From positions 1,815,778 to 1,879,777 of the forward strand of contig OX463846.1 in NCBI GenBank assembly GCA_949825065.1: a stretch of DNA of 64,000 nucleotides, in the 5' to 3' direction. Both the position numbers and the translations under genes were made by a program. Positions within the stretch are counted from its first letter, which is position 1; the number at the start of each line of letters is the position of its first letter. This stretch comes from Odontocerum albicorne (lineage: Eukaryota > Arthropoda > Insecta > Trichoptera > Odontoceridae). The notes beneath the pieces were generated by a model, which was given only the letters and a program-made list of their open reading frames with translations, searched no databases and was not told the origin of the DNA. Positions 43,327 through 54,484 of this stretch are shown here, piece by piece.

Positions 43327-43945
43327 CCACTAAAGAACACCAAAGAGTTTGTCTACCTCGGGAGCAAAATAACATGGGACGGTCGGTCTAAGAGCGAGGT
43401 CGACAGCCGTATACATCAGGCCAGACTTGCATTTAATAAAAGGTCGAAAATAATAGAATCAAATAATATAGACCTAAAACTGAGAATACTCCTCATCAAG
43501 ACCTATGTATGGAGTATCTTGATGTACGGCTGCGAGACATGGTGCCTATCCGAAAGAGATAGACGGAGACTAGAGGCTTTTGAGATGTGGTCCTATAGAA
43601 GACTATTAGGAATTTCCTGGAGAGACCACATCACGAATGAAGAGGTTCTCCAACGAATCGAAGGAGGAAGGCACCTGCTCAGGATCTTGTCCGAAAGGCG
43701 TGCAAGATGGATCGGTCATATAATACGACAAGAGGGCCTTTTGCATGCCATAATGGAGGGTATGACCGAGGGGACAAACTTTAGGGGACGCCCACGCCGA
43801 GAGTACCTGGAGGACCTGTTGGTGGACGTGCGCTGCTCAACATATACAGATTTAAAAAGAGCCGCACAGGACAGGGAGGAATGGAGGAGAAGAGTTGAAA
43901 TTGCTGCAAACCAGTCTTAGGACTGCAACCACAGAGAGAGATCTA
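43327..43945 (+). pseudogene. LINE ORF2 C-terminal fragment (separate family)
   Basis: A long open stretch reads NTKEFVYLGSKITWDGRSKS, then RIHQARLAFNKRSK, LMYGCETWCLSERDRRRLEA, RRLLGISWRDHITNEEVLQR, RARWIGHIIRQEG and a GRPRREYLEDLL tail. It covers the region after the RT thumb, with the CETW motif shared by many insect RTE/Jockey-like ORF2s. Two to three diverse LINE families of this type are in the window; this one has no stops over 130 codons, so it is relatively young. Confidence 0.75.
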
Positions 43946-44235
43946 AGCAGGTCTTCACCTCTATCTTCTTCCTTACATGGTTTCAAGATTCTGAGTGGTA
44001 TTATTAGACGGTTCAGGAAGCTGAACGCTTTTAGTAAGGTCCTTTGCCCATCCTTGATCTCTCCGGTAAACGCATGGATAGGCCAGTTATTACACTATCA
44101 ACAGTTATTCTGAATTAAAATAATTATTCATCTGCTTAAAAATATATATTATATTTAAGTTATGATTATATTATTTTATTTAAATACTTTTAGAATTTTA
44201 CGTATCACAAATATTTGATATAAAATATAATTATA

Positions 44236-44380
44236 ATGGTGCTGGCACCATGAAGTGTTACATGTTGAAATTATTCCTAATTGTTTATATATTTTAAGTT
44301 GGGATACATAAAAATAAAGTATTATTTATAATTATTAACTGGAAAATGCTTTAGCTATCTAAAGGAACTATTTATCTTCA
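44236..44380. repeat. direct repeat D, left copy
   Basis: GGTGCTGGCACCATGAAGTG...ACTGGAAAATGCTTTAGCTA. Nearly the same sequence is at 45361-45515 on the other side of a mariner element. Confidence 0.85.
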
Positions 44381-44382
44381 TC

Positions 44383-45349
44383 GGTTGTCCAGAAAGTAAA
44401 AAACGTTTTGGCATAACTACAATAAATAAAAACGAAAGATATGTTATCAACGCAAAACTTTATTTACAAAGTCACAGTACCTTATTCTATTTTTCAATGT
44501 AGTCGCCATAGCTGGCAAGGCACTTATTGTAACGTTGAACCAATTTTTCAATTTCGATGTTATGCTCTTCTACCGCCAAAGATTTGAGCCAGGATGTCAC
44601 TTTTTGTTTGAGGTCTGCATCGTTTGCAAACTGTTTTCCACCCAAAAATTCCTTTAGTTTCGGGAATAAGTGAAAATCACTTGGTGCCAAGTCAGGGCTG
44701 TAAGGAAGAGGTCCAAAAATTTCCTACTTAAGACGTTGAAGTTCTCGCTGTGTTCGTGTTGATGCATGAGGCCGCGCATTGTCTTGAATCAAAACCACCT
44801 TTCCGGACAACATTCCACGTCTCTTGTTTTGGATGGCGCATCTAAGTCGTTGAAGAGTTTCACAATAGGCCTCTAAGTTTATTGTATGTTCTCTTGGCAT
44901 AAACTCCACGTGGATCAAACCCTTTCAGTCCCAAAAAACTGATGCCATCACTTTTCTGGTGTTGAGATTCAGTTTTTCTTTTCCGGGCACACATTTTTTT
45001 GTAGCCAAGGTGCTCTGTCACTATTTCATGTAGTAGCGATCGTGAAATTTGTGGGAAAGATTCATATATTGTGCTTAAAGTTGCCTGTAAATTTTGATAG
45101 TTCGAGCATTTTGTGCATTTAGAAAACGAATGACACTACGCACTTCAGATTTGGCAGGATTTTCGATGGGCGTAACCATTTTGAAAGGTTACAGAACAAA
45201 GACGCAAGATCGTTCAGCAACAAAACTCGGCTTGCACTGAAGCGGGGGAAGGAGCTAACTGGCACGCATACGATCAGTTAGCTCCTTCCAGTGGTGGGGG
45301 ATCGGTGCAGGGCGTGGTGCGCAATCGTTCTTTACTTTCTGGACGCGCC
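44383..45349 (-). mobile_element. decayed mariner-like element with terminal repeats
   Basis: Terminal repeats GTTGTCCAGAAAGTAAA and TTTACTTTCTGGACGCGCC. The minus strand reads MVTPIENPAKSEVRSVIRFL (from 45178), and later LRCAIQNKRRGMLSGKVVLI with QDNARPHAS, then YSPDLAPSDFHLF (both residual catalytic Asp), LKEFLGGKQF and KCLASYGDYIEK. It has several stops and an internal deletion and is inactive. Confidence 0.8.
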
Positions 45350-45360
45350 TAGTATGATGG

Positions 45361-45515
45361 TTCTGGCACCATGAAGTGTTACATGCTGAAATTATTCCTA
45401 ATTGTTTATATATTTTAAGTTGGGATACTTTGATATTTTAAGTTAACATAAAAATAAAGTATTATTTATAATTATTTACTGGAAAATGCTTTGGCTATCT
45501 AAAGGAATTATTTAT
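45361..45515. repeat. direct repeat D, right copy
   Basis: Second copy of 44236-44380, with a 20-base insertion (TTTGATATTTTAAGTTAACA) relative to the left copy. Confidence 0.85.
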
Positions 45516-45574
45516 CTAGTTACCGTCTATTACCCAATGCCAAATATGTTTTGAGACTTTTGCAGTTCTTTGTA

Positions 45575-45790
45575 TAATGTTGTAAAAGAGCTTTTTGAGT
45601 GTTGTATTCCACGGTTTGACTTGTCAACTATTTTTTATATAAGGTTTTTCAGTGTTGTATTGCACGGTTTGACTTGTGAACTATTTTTTATATAATACAA
45701 GGTCTTTCAGAGTGTTGTATTGCATGGTTTGACTTGTCAACAATTTTTTATATAAGATCTTTCAGAGTGTTGTATTACACGGTTTTATTT
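45575..45790. repeat. tandem repeat, about 52 bp, 4 copies
   Basis: Units contain GTCTTTCAGAGTGTTGTATT, GCACGGTTTGACTTGTCAAC and TATTTTTTATATAA. They are related in inverted orientation to the 42-bp array at 45932-46150. Confidence 0.8.
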
Positions 45791-45931
45791 ATGATCCTGA
45801 CTTTTGGAAAACGTTGCAGTTTTCATCTTCAGGGTTTGTTTGTAGTCACCCTCAACTTTGCCATAAGTGAATGCGTGCCAGATACGAATCCGTCCTGGTT
45901 TGCGTCCATAACGTGAGCCGTCATCATAAGT

Positions 45932-46150
45932 CAACTACCTGGTACAACACTCTCAAAGATTTTATAAAATATACAACCACCCGGTACAATACTTTCAAAG
46001 ACTTTATATAATATACAACCACTCGGTACAACACTCTCAATACTTTATATAATATACAACCACCCAGTACAACACTCTCAAAGACTTTATATAATACACA
46101 ACCACCCGGTACAACACTCTCAAAGACTTTATATAATATACAACCATTCA
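45932..46150. repeat. 42-bp tandem repeat, 5 copies
   Basis: The unit is GGTACAACACTCTCAAAGAC + TTTATATAATATACAACCAC + CC. Short antisense frames (RVLYRVVVYYIKSL) are repeat artefacts. A second block of the same unit is at 46724-46889. Confidence 0.9.
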
Positions 46151-46559
46151 ATAAGGGTAAAGGTAGGAAAACCATTTAGACAGTCGATCGGAGCGTGGTT
46201 GTTATTGCGACAGGATTTTGAGTACTTGGGCTTTCAGGATGAATGACGAGTGGAAGGGATTTATGTGAGCTCGTGAGTGTGGGTTTCTTCTTGTTGTTTT
46301 AATTTTGGTTGTTTTTGAATTTGCGTTTCTGTGTATTTTTTTTGTTTTGATTTAAATTTTTATTCTTATGATTGTGTGCGGTATATTGTGGGATGAATAT
46401 TTTTGGTCTTTCTGGAGTGATGATGTGTGAGGAGTTGAATTTCGCAAGATGTTTCCAGTTGTAGTTAAGTGTCACTGTTTGTCAGGTTGATGAGTTTTGT
46501 TTTTGTGTAATCAAAAATCGGAAAGAAGTATCGATTTATTTTTTCATGCTAAATATCCT

Positions 46560-46722
46560 CAGTGAGATACAGGCAAAAGCCTAGTTTACTGGGGACACGA
46601 CAAATGAAAGGCAACAAACCCAGATCCATTAAAATTGTATGTCCAAATCAAATTACCTGTTGTTTTTCTCAAATTGTGTATATTTCTTGTCATGTGTAAT
46701 AATAAATAAAAATAAATAAAAT
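46560..46722. repeat. short interspersed repeat with (AAAT)n tail, copy 2
   Basis: Copy of 34150-34320, beginning CAGTGAGATACAGGCAAAAG and ending in TAAATAAAAATAAATAAAAT. Confidence 0.6.
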
Positions 46723-46723
46723 A

Positions 46724-46889
46724 AAATATACAACCGTCCGGTACAACACTCTCAAAGACTTTATATAATATACAACCACCCAGTAGAACACTCTCAAGAC
46801 TTTATATAATATACAACCACCCGGGTACAACACTATCAAAGACTTTATATAATATACAACCACCCGGTACAACACTCTCAAAGACTATA
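46724..46889. repeat. 42-bp tandem repeat, 4 copies (second block)
   Basis: Same unit as 45932-46150. The two blocks are separated by about 575 bases that include the (AAAT)n-tailed repeat. Confidence 0.85.
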
Positions 46890-47231
46890 CAACATGACGC
46901 AATGTGTTGATTTAGGTTTTTCATTATATTGGCAAAAAAGTTATGTACGTGTACATGAGATTAAATAAAAAAAACTGAATGAATTGTCCAATGTTTTTTA
47001 TTATCAGTGAAATGTCTCCATGAAATGTTAGTCTGAATTTTTTTTAAATTATTGTTTTTTAATATATATATACGATTATATAGGAATTATTCAAATGTAT
47101 AATAAAAAGTTATTTTATAATGAGCACGGCTTTTCTGTTAATACAGAAGAGCACCGGTCATCCATGTTAATTGTGGGACACTCGAGACTGGATAGTTTAA
47201 AAACATGGTTAATCCAAATGAAGTTTTTTTT

Positions 47232-47806
47232 TATACTCAAGAAAATGTAGCATGATCTCTGTGACGTTCAAAATGTCATGTCTCAAAGGGATGGGGTAAA
47301 ATCGTTTTTTTTTTACAAATCGAATAGTTTTTTTTATAAATCGAAAATTTGTTTCTGACATTTTAATTCCTAATTTTCATTATACTGACTTTCTAATATA
47401 TTGTATGATTTGTATCTATCTTTAAATAGGCCAAGATCCACCATGAATTAATACTATTTACGAACATTTAATTTTATGTACAATATAAAAAAATTGAAAA
47501 TCCAATTATCGTATACCCCATCCCTAGCCAATTCAGACTAACGTAGTGACTTTTGACGAACGTCGCCAAATATTATTTGATTTTAACAAACTGACATATT
47601 TTTGCTAATTTGTAACAAGATGTATTAATTTGTCATTATTGTTAGTTTTGTGTAATGTATTTATCTAAATAACTTGCTATTTATTAGAATCGAGGCTTAT
47701 ATTAAAGTTGATAAAATAATTAAAATTATTGAACGTCGTTACAAGGTTGTATTGGGGCAAATTTGTGAAACTTCACAGGGACCATGCTACATTTTCTTTA
47801 GTATAG
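47232..47806 (+). mobile_element. MITE-like repeat, family T, copy 4
   Basis: Ends TATACTCAAGAAAATGTAGC and GCTACATTTTCTTTAGTATA, full core. Confidence 0.7.
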
Positions 47807-47809
47807 AAC

Positions 47810-48335
47810 TCCCTTATTCAGTTAAAATACTGGATAAATTTAGCTAAGCTGGATGAGATCTGGAAAAGGCTTGCTAAATGTTTGACATATGCTACCACTA
47901 AACTCCGGTATCATACCATGGCAATTACATTGGTAACTCCCGGATCTACATATTTTCGTAACAGGATGGATGCGGGAAACACCACCAACTTTATCTATAT
48001 TTTATTTATATTTCTAGCACCTTAAAGGTTTTCCATTGTTTCTTGGATGCACTTCGTACTTTCAGGTATCACTCATCCCGTTTTAATTTATTTACTAGCC
48101 TGGCACTAAGGAAAAAATCAGGCTGAAACCCTTTTTAAAACATAAATCGCAAAAACCAAGTGTATGACATTCTCCAAAGACCCACTAGAGTGCAGAATTT
48201 CAGTACATAACGAGCCAATTGAACAGGCAACCCAGTTCAGATATTGGCAGTGAACTGCTCAGCTCTCATGACCTCCCCAGAGAAGTAAAGCCTTAGGTAG
48301 ACAAAGCTGCAGTTGTGGCGGGCTGCCTGAGAGAT
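47810..48335. other. gene-free sequence
   Basis: No coding frame or repeat ends recognised. Confidence 0.35.
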
Positions 48336-48775
48336 GTCATATGGAGGAATAAAAATATGAGAATGGATAGCAAGGTACACATTTATAAGACCTGTGTGCG
48401 ACCTATCCTCACATATGGCATCGAAGCGAAGGCGGACACTGTCAGGACAAAAGTATGCTAAGGACAACGGAAATGAGAACTGTGCGCGCTATTGCTGGGA
48501 AGACTTTGCGTGATCGTGTAAGGAACACCACAATCCAAGAGGTCTGTGAGGTCCAAGATGTGGTCAGATGGGGACGACAGCGTCGACGATACTGGTACCA
48601 ACATATACAGAGAATGAATTCCACAAGAATTCCATACATAGCTCTGCATGGGGTACCGGATGGACGGCGTCCGCCAGGGAGACCCCCGAAACGATGGAGA
48701 GATAGCTGGAGCTCAGCATCACAGGACAATCCTGCAGTAACAGACTCTTGAGAGTCTATAGAAAGTTTAAGAAGA
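48336..48775 (+). pseudogene. LINE ORF2 C-terminal fragment
   Basis: Reads (with an early frame break) PILTYGIEAKADTVRTK, then MLRTTEMRTVRAIAGKTLRD, DVVRWGRQRRRYW, RIPYIALHGVPDGR and RPPGRPPKRWRDSW, then stop and an AGAAGAAG 3' tail. Related to 54890-55375 and 8890-9230. Confidence 0.7.
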
Positions 48776-48789
48776 AGAAGAAGAATATA

Positions 48790-48870
48790 TTGAATTTCAA
48801 CAGAAATTGATCCCGTGGTCCCCGGTATGGAAGCCAGGCGTCTTACCATCCAGGGCACGGAGTTCGGTGT
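48790..48870 (-). repeat. possible tRNA-derived SINE head
   Basis: The minus strand reads CCCTGGATGGTAAGACGCCT, followed by ACCACGGGATCAATTTC, which are A-box and B-box-like. Short and unconfirmed. Confidence 0.35.
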
Positions 48871-49035
48871 ATATGTGTAGGAATCATACTTTCATTGTTT
48901 ATAGTACAACTTAGCGGGCTTTCTGCCATGAGGTAATTTCTTTCAACCAACTTGTAAGATATTCAAGAGTTCTGAAGTGAAACAACTAAGCATTAGTCAA
49001 TTGGTTTAATGTAAATCGTGGATTTTACAACTGTT

Positions 49036-49607
49036 ATAGTTTGGAAATTCTAGGATGAGTCCTGTGACAGCTCACAAATTTGCCCCAATATAACCTTATG
49101 TAATGTATTTATCTAAATAACTTGCTATTTATTAGAACTGAGGCTTATATTAAAGTTGATAAAATAATTAAAATTATTGAACATCGTTTGATTTTAACAC
49201 TTGCCACCCTATGATGGATAGTAAGTGACCAGGACTTACATAATAAAATAATTTTATAGCTTATTACAAAAAATAACCTAGCAAATTTTGCATAATTTTA
49301 ATTTAAATCATACATTTTTCGCTGGATGCTGAGCGTCCAGCACAGTGGCTGATGGGATTGTTTAGCACAGTAAGGCAAGTGTTAAAAAACTGACATATTT
49401 TTGGTAATTTGTAACAAGATGTATTAATTTGTCATTATTGTTAGTTTTATGTAATGTATTTACCTAAATAACTTGCTATTTATTAGAACTGAGGCTTATA
49501 TTAAAGTTGATAAAATAATTTAAATTACTGAACATCGTTACAAGGTTGTATTGGGGCAAATTTGTGAGCTGTCACAGGACTCATTCTAGAATTTCCGAAC
49601 TATAGTC
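49036..49607. mobile_element. MITE, families S/T mosaic, with nested TTAA element
   Basis: S-type ends (TATAGTTTGGAAATTCTAGG and CTAGAATTTCCGAACTATAG). The interior core occurs twice in part and is interrupted by a 184-bp insertion at 49198-49381. Confidence 0.65.
49198..49381. mobile_element. short TTAA-flanked MITE
   Basis: TTAA flanks at 49194-49197 and 49382-49385; inverted ends CACTTGCC/GGCAAGTG. Internal palindrome GCTGGATGCTGAGCGTCCAGC. The site without insertion (TTGATTTTAACAAACTG) is visible in family T copies. Confidence 0.75.
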
Positions 49608-49609
49608 CT

Positions 49610-49963
49610 TGCTTTGTAATTTTCAATGTTAAAAATTTGGAAAACAAATATCTTTTAGGATTAAAAAAACAACCGGTAAATCCAACTTACGGATTATTAA
49701 GCCCCGGATAAGCGACACTCTACTGTACAATCATATTTATCAGTTCATTATGGAAAATTGAACTTTTGAAAAAAATATCAAATAAACACATTCGCATTTC
49801 GTGTATTGATGTTTTTTTTAATTCTCTCGTAATAATTTATTACATAATATTTATATAAAAAATTGGAAGTAAAATGTATAGTTTGTTATATGTTGGTTTT
49901 AAAAAAATATCATAAATAATTCATTAAATATTAATACCATTAGAGAAAGATAGCATATGTTGA
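49610..49963. other. gene-free AT-rich sequence
   Basis: No features recognised. Confidence 0.35.
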
Positions 49964-50615
49964 CCTTTCCCTTCGGTGCTAAAAAAAAATCGCACGTTTT
50001 GGTGCTGTGTATTCAATACATATCAATACACAGGTAAAAACGAGCGATTTAAAATCGGAAAAATAAGAATATTCATAGCCAATAGCTTAAATCAGGTAAA
50101 TTTGAAGTCAAAAGTGATAATAATTGAAATTTAATTGCTGAAAACATGAAAAATCATCGGCCGACGTTCAAAAAACGGGCACGGAGAAGCCTCGTATGGA
50201 TGTCCGCGAGCTACTGAGAGTTGAAACGGACTAACATTGTGTATGTTATACCTCGAAGGAAGAAAAAACTGCGAACTGAGATTATATTTCTTGCGTTCCC
50301 AAATACAGAAGTAGAGTGAGAGTGAGACGTGAATAGCGTCGCTTCCTCACCTATAGCGGTTTTTAGAATGAATATACCTACGTCACACACTGGCACACGT
50401 TTGATTGTATTGGTGAATTTATTCCCGATTTTCACAAAATATTTGGGATGTGGCCGATAAGTGCTAATTATTATAAATATTATTTTTTTCATTCAATGCG
50501 TAAATGTATTACGGAGGAATGCCTAAAATCTGAACCGAGTATTTATTATATTTATAGAGATATTAAAGTTTTTAGAAGCAATGTGTACTAGTTACACATC
50601 ACAGGGAAGGAAGGG
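49964..50615. mobile_element. TTAA-flanked MITE, family P2, uninterrupted copy
   Basis: The right flank is TTAA (50616-50619); the left flank is TTGA (49960-49963), a one-base decay. Ends CCTTTCCCTTCGGTGC and CACAGGGAAGGAAGGG. Reverse-oriented relative of 7587-8733 without the nested LINE. Confidence 0.75.
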
Positions 50616-50689
50616 TTAATATCTATAATGTATTAAGTTTAACTGTGAATGAAAAAAAAGTAAAAGATAAGTAAAGAAAAATTATTAAA

Positions 50690-51010
50690 ATAATGAACAG
50701 TATTTATGGGTTTGTGTTTAGGAACTTGTCGTGATGGTTTGTAAACTGGTTCAATGTCACATCACTCACTACACTACTGGGCAGTTTGTTCTAAGATTCA
50801 ACAACTCTGTTAGTAAAACAATATTTCCTTGCGTTATTATGGAATTTAGTTTTGGAAACTTTTAACAGATGTCCTCTGAAATGTGAATTTTGGTTAAAAG
50901 AAAATTGTTGATGGAGCTTTGAGCAATCATAACTTGATGGAGTGTTATAATACAATCTTACAACACCAAATCAAGTCTTGATTTGTCTTTGTTGAAGAGT
51001 TCACAATTTC
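50690..51010 (-). pseudogene. LINE ORF2 C-terminal fragment
   Basis: The minus strand in broken frames gives SDVTLNQFTNH followed by DKFLNTNP, the end of a Jockey-like ORF2; the same words are at 18145-18234. Confidence 0.5.
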
Positions 51011-51159
51011 GTCTTTGTTGAAGAGTTGACAACTTCAATAATCACAGTTAGAAAGTCGGATATCAAGACATTTTTGTTGCTCATATTTGAATACTTTCAA
51101 CTTAAGTATTATTGAATTATGTGTATTTAAAATAACACTTTTATTCCAATAATATACAA

Positions 51160-51925
51160 AGTACTATGCTGACGTATGTTACTTGGATGTTACAGAGGAA
51201 CAGCTGGATAAATTTCAGCGTCTTCAAAATGTTTGTCTTAGATTTATTTTCAACCTACGAAAGTACGACCATATAACTTCATACCAGAAGGCATTGAACT
51301 GGTTGAATGTTAGAAATAGACGCCAAATTCACATACTGTCTCTATTGTATAATATCCTTAACTTTCCCGCTGCCCCCTCTTATCACGCCGAAAATTTTCA
51401 GTGTCTTTCCAATCATGTATTAGCGCTACGCTCAAACAGAGATTGTCTATTGGCCTTTCCAGTTCACCGCTCCTCTTTTTTTACTTCGTCCTTTACTGTC
51501 CATGCAGTGAGACTCTGGAATCAGTTACACACCAATGTAAGACTCGCTCCGTCCTTGACATGCTTTAAGAAGCGACTGAAAAAACTCTTAATTTCTAGTC
51601 AGTAAAATAACGTGTTTCATTCCTGATTTTTCTTTTCCTTTCCTCTCCACCATGCCTTCCTTTCCTTTTGATTGATGATATCTCACTTTATATGAAAAAT
51701 AATGTTCGGGTGACTGTCCGTCTTTGTGGGGTTCGTGGGCATATGCTCACGTAAGTGTTTATGGATTTCGTGGGGATGGATAGTCATTTGAATGATTTAT
51801 GCGACAACGTAACTTGTTTCATTTACTTTTGCCTGGTTGATTTGACGAGATTGCCGTCTGGTAATAAGCCTACCAGATTGTATTTGTAATAAAAGTGGTA
51901 AATAAATAAATAGTCTCGTTGATAA
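51160..51925 (+). repeat. Jockey-like LINE 3' end (family J), fullest copy
   Basis: The open frame 51183-51605 (140 codons) reads QLDKFQRLQNVCLRFIFNLR, then NWLNVRNRRQIHILSLLYNI, FQCLSNHVLALRSNRDCLLA, SSFTVHAVRLWNQLHTNVRL and FKKRLKKLLISSQ stop. This is the C-terminal domain after the reverse transcriptase in Jockey-type LINEs. A 3' UTR of about 300 bases follows, with an (AAAT)n tail near 51900. 5' truncated. Other copies: 20868, 32339 and 60172. Confidence 0.78.
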
Positions 51926-51929
51926 AATA

Positions 51930-52250
51930 AATTACTTAGTCTAATTGATTAAATTAGTCTAGTTGCAAAATCCAAAGTAATAATAGTGATAGAACAGTGT
52001 AATAGGAAAAGTAAATGTCATAGGAGCAAGTTGAGGAATTCTGCTATTTATGTGGTATTTTCTCAGATGATGGAAGAGTTAAGAGGGATAGGAAACAAAG
52101 TCAATGGGGCACTAAGTTATATATCCCTGATAAGAAGGGGAAGTTAAAATTAGTGAATATAATTTTTCCTTTTAAAATGTATTTATAATTTTAAGAAATT
52201 AGTAATTCCAATAAATAACGTAACATCCAAATACTCTTGTTCCGGAAACA
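51930..52250. other. gene-free sequence
   Basis: Nothing recognised. Confidence 0.35.
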
Positions 52251-52253
52251 CTA

Positions 52254-53280
52254 CCGTCAAATCCGCCAACATTGCCCATGAATGCTAACTTTGCCCAAAT
52301 GAAAAAAATATCTTTGGTTGAAAAAATTATCATAAAAAAATGTTTGAGACACTATGGCAACTTTGAACCATTTAACAAGAAACTAAGTTATATTGCTGAC
52401 AACACTTGGGAATCACTCTGTTCTTAGCTTCATGTAGTTGTCTACTATTTGCTCTCAAAGTTGACCCTTATTTGTGTGGTGCCAAAACATGTCCTCGGAA
52501 ATTTAATTTTTTTGACGGCTATAACTGTTTTATGTCAGTTATTTTTATATGTATTATTAATTAGGAATCTAATATTATTGTGGAGTACTGAATACACCAT
52601 TCATATAATTTTTAACTAAAAAATGTTGCTGGGCAATGTTGCGTCCACATTTACAGTCTCTGCTGCCAATTTTGCCCAACATTAGGGTTGTCACAACCGA
52701 GCAAAGCATTTTTTTTTGTTCTGTACCTATCACTACTTTCGAGTTTTTTGTTTTAGTAGTTTTGGAAACTCTTAAGTCACACTTGTCTGAATGTGTAATG
52801 AATAATACCTACCTATAATAATTAGATAATAAGCTGTAATATTTTTTTTTAAAAATAAAACTGCTTTTACTTTGTGACACCCCTGCTTAAAAATGGAACA
52901 AGTATGGAAAATCCCATAAAAAGTACGGTAACATTGCCCACCATGTTCTTCGTGAAACTATTGTTTTTTCCTTTGATTGGTTATATGGAACGGCAACTTG
53001 ACCCAAATTCATATAATATCCCTTCAATACATTCATTAAATGGCGATTTTTCAGTGAAAAATGAACTTGGGCAATGTTGGCGGAAATGGACCCTAATTTT
53101 GCCCGGTCATTAAAAAAAAAAAAAAAACATGGATAAAATAACTCAACCGTCCCCTTATACTACTTATAAGATAAAATAATGTCATATTTACCCAATTGTT
53201 CAATAATTATATTTCATACATTTTTTTCTCGGAAATGCCAATTTAATATCAAAAGCGGACAATGTTGGCGGATTTGACAG
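52254..53280. mobile_element. 1-kb TA-flanked non-coding element
   Basis: Ends CCGTCAAATCCGCCAACATT and the reverse complement of AATGTTGGCGGATTTGACAG, with TA at 52252-52253 and 53281-53282. The motif GGGCAATGTTG or its complement recurs several times inside (for example at about 52631, 52668 and 53070). No long ORF. The terminal repeats are about 25 bp with one or two mismatches. I do not recognise the family. Confidence 0.7.
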
Positions 53281-53483
53281 TATATTAAAATACATTATAT
53301 AATTTTCAATGATATATTTTTCAAACAATTTATTTTTAATTATTTATGCTAGTACCTTATCATTAAATTAAATAACTTATAGTTAATTTGTCAAAGATTT
53401 CGGCTTTGACGGGTCAGTTTTTTTCTTCATCTGTTGTTTTGCTTTTTCCTTGATTCCATAAAAATTCAATAATTTTTTTCTTC

Positions 53484-53668
53484 CTTTTTTACCATTCACC
53501 CATTCATAGTGTTTTTTTGGCATAATACCATTCACCCATTCATAGTGTTCTTTGGCATAATACCATTCACCCATTCATAGTGTTCTTTGGCATAATACCA
53601 TTCACCCATTCATAGTGTTCTTTGGCATAATACCATTCACCCATTCATAGTGTTCTTTGGCATAATAC
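53484..53668. repeat. 35-bp tandem repeat, 5 copies
   Basis: The unit is ATACCATTCACCCATTCATA + GTGTTCTTTGGCATA. Confidence 0.9.
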
Positions 53669-53804
53669 AATAATAAATGGTTATAATATAAAAATATTAT
53701 TTGAAATGTTATCATTTATAAACAAACATGAATTATTTTCACGTACATATTATTTGAAATAATGGAAATGAAACATAGAGATATTTAGGGATTAAATTAA
53801 TAAA

Positions 53805-53950
53805 GCATGAATTATTAATTTTACATACATATATCATGAATTATTAATGTTACATACATATATCATGAATTATTAATGTTACATATATCATGAATTATTA
53901 ATGTTACATATATCATGAATTATTAACGTTACATATATCATGAATTATTT
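53805..53950. repeat. short tandem repeat of 24-30 bp
   Basis: Repeats of CATGAATTATTAATGTTACA followed by TATAT, about five copies of variable length. Confidence 0.8.
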
Positions 53951-54029
53951 ATTTTTATAATTCACCATCTTTCGTGGAAAACAGACGTTCAAATTATTTC
54001 CTTGTATCAGTGCATGCCTTGGCTCACCG

Positions 54030-54480
54030 TTGCACATACGTCTTTCCTATATAGAAATTGACAGGAAGATCTTTTGAAAAGAGATTTTGTGAACACAAAT
54101 TCACCTTAACAACTCCTCTAATTTGTTTTAAAATGGCTAATTATTGTCACCGTGAAAACCACACATTTTCTATTGATGATACCAAATTAGTACATATCAG
54201 TAGTAACGAAAATAAATTGGGCAGAAATTTCTAAGTCAGTGCATCGAGATGAATATCTAGCAAACACATATATCCCAAAAATTTCTCCGCTGCTCACCGA
54301 GATTGTCTCATCCTTCCCTCCACCCCCAGTCCTTAACCCGAATGTTTACCGTTAGAATCGTGTATCTCGGTACCAGTTCAAACATAATTCAGTCTTGTTT
54401 GTGCTCCCCTGAAGATGAGGTGAAAACCTTGAAACCGGTAGGGTTATACCGTTACAAAAAAGTGGAATAAACAGTGTTTG
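54030..54480 (+). pseudogene. degraded Penelope-like 3' end with hammerhead-like motif
   Basis: 54060-54350 aligns with 22600-22915 (AGGAAGATCTTTTGAAAAGA; GTGCATCGAGATGAATATCT) but is full of frameshifts, and the GIY part is missing. It extends further 3' than the first copy into GTGCTCCCCTGAAGATGAGG...CTTGAAACCGGTAGG. CTGAAGA (54409-54415), a hairpin AGGT/ACCT, GAAA (54431-54434), a CGGTA/TACCG stem and GTT (54451-54453) have the order of a hammerhead core. Stem I is poorly paired. Confidence 0.6.
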
Positions 54481-54484
54481 ATAA

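Noticed and set aside
15446..53668. Regularly spaced tandem repeats as CRISPR arrays
   Set aside because: The repeats are contiguous with no unique spacers, and the window is clearly eukaryotic.
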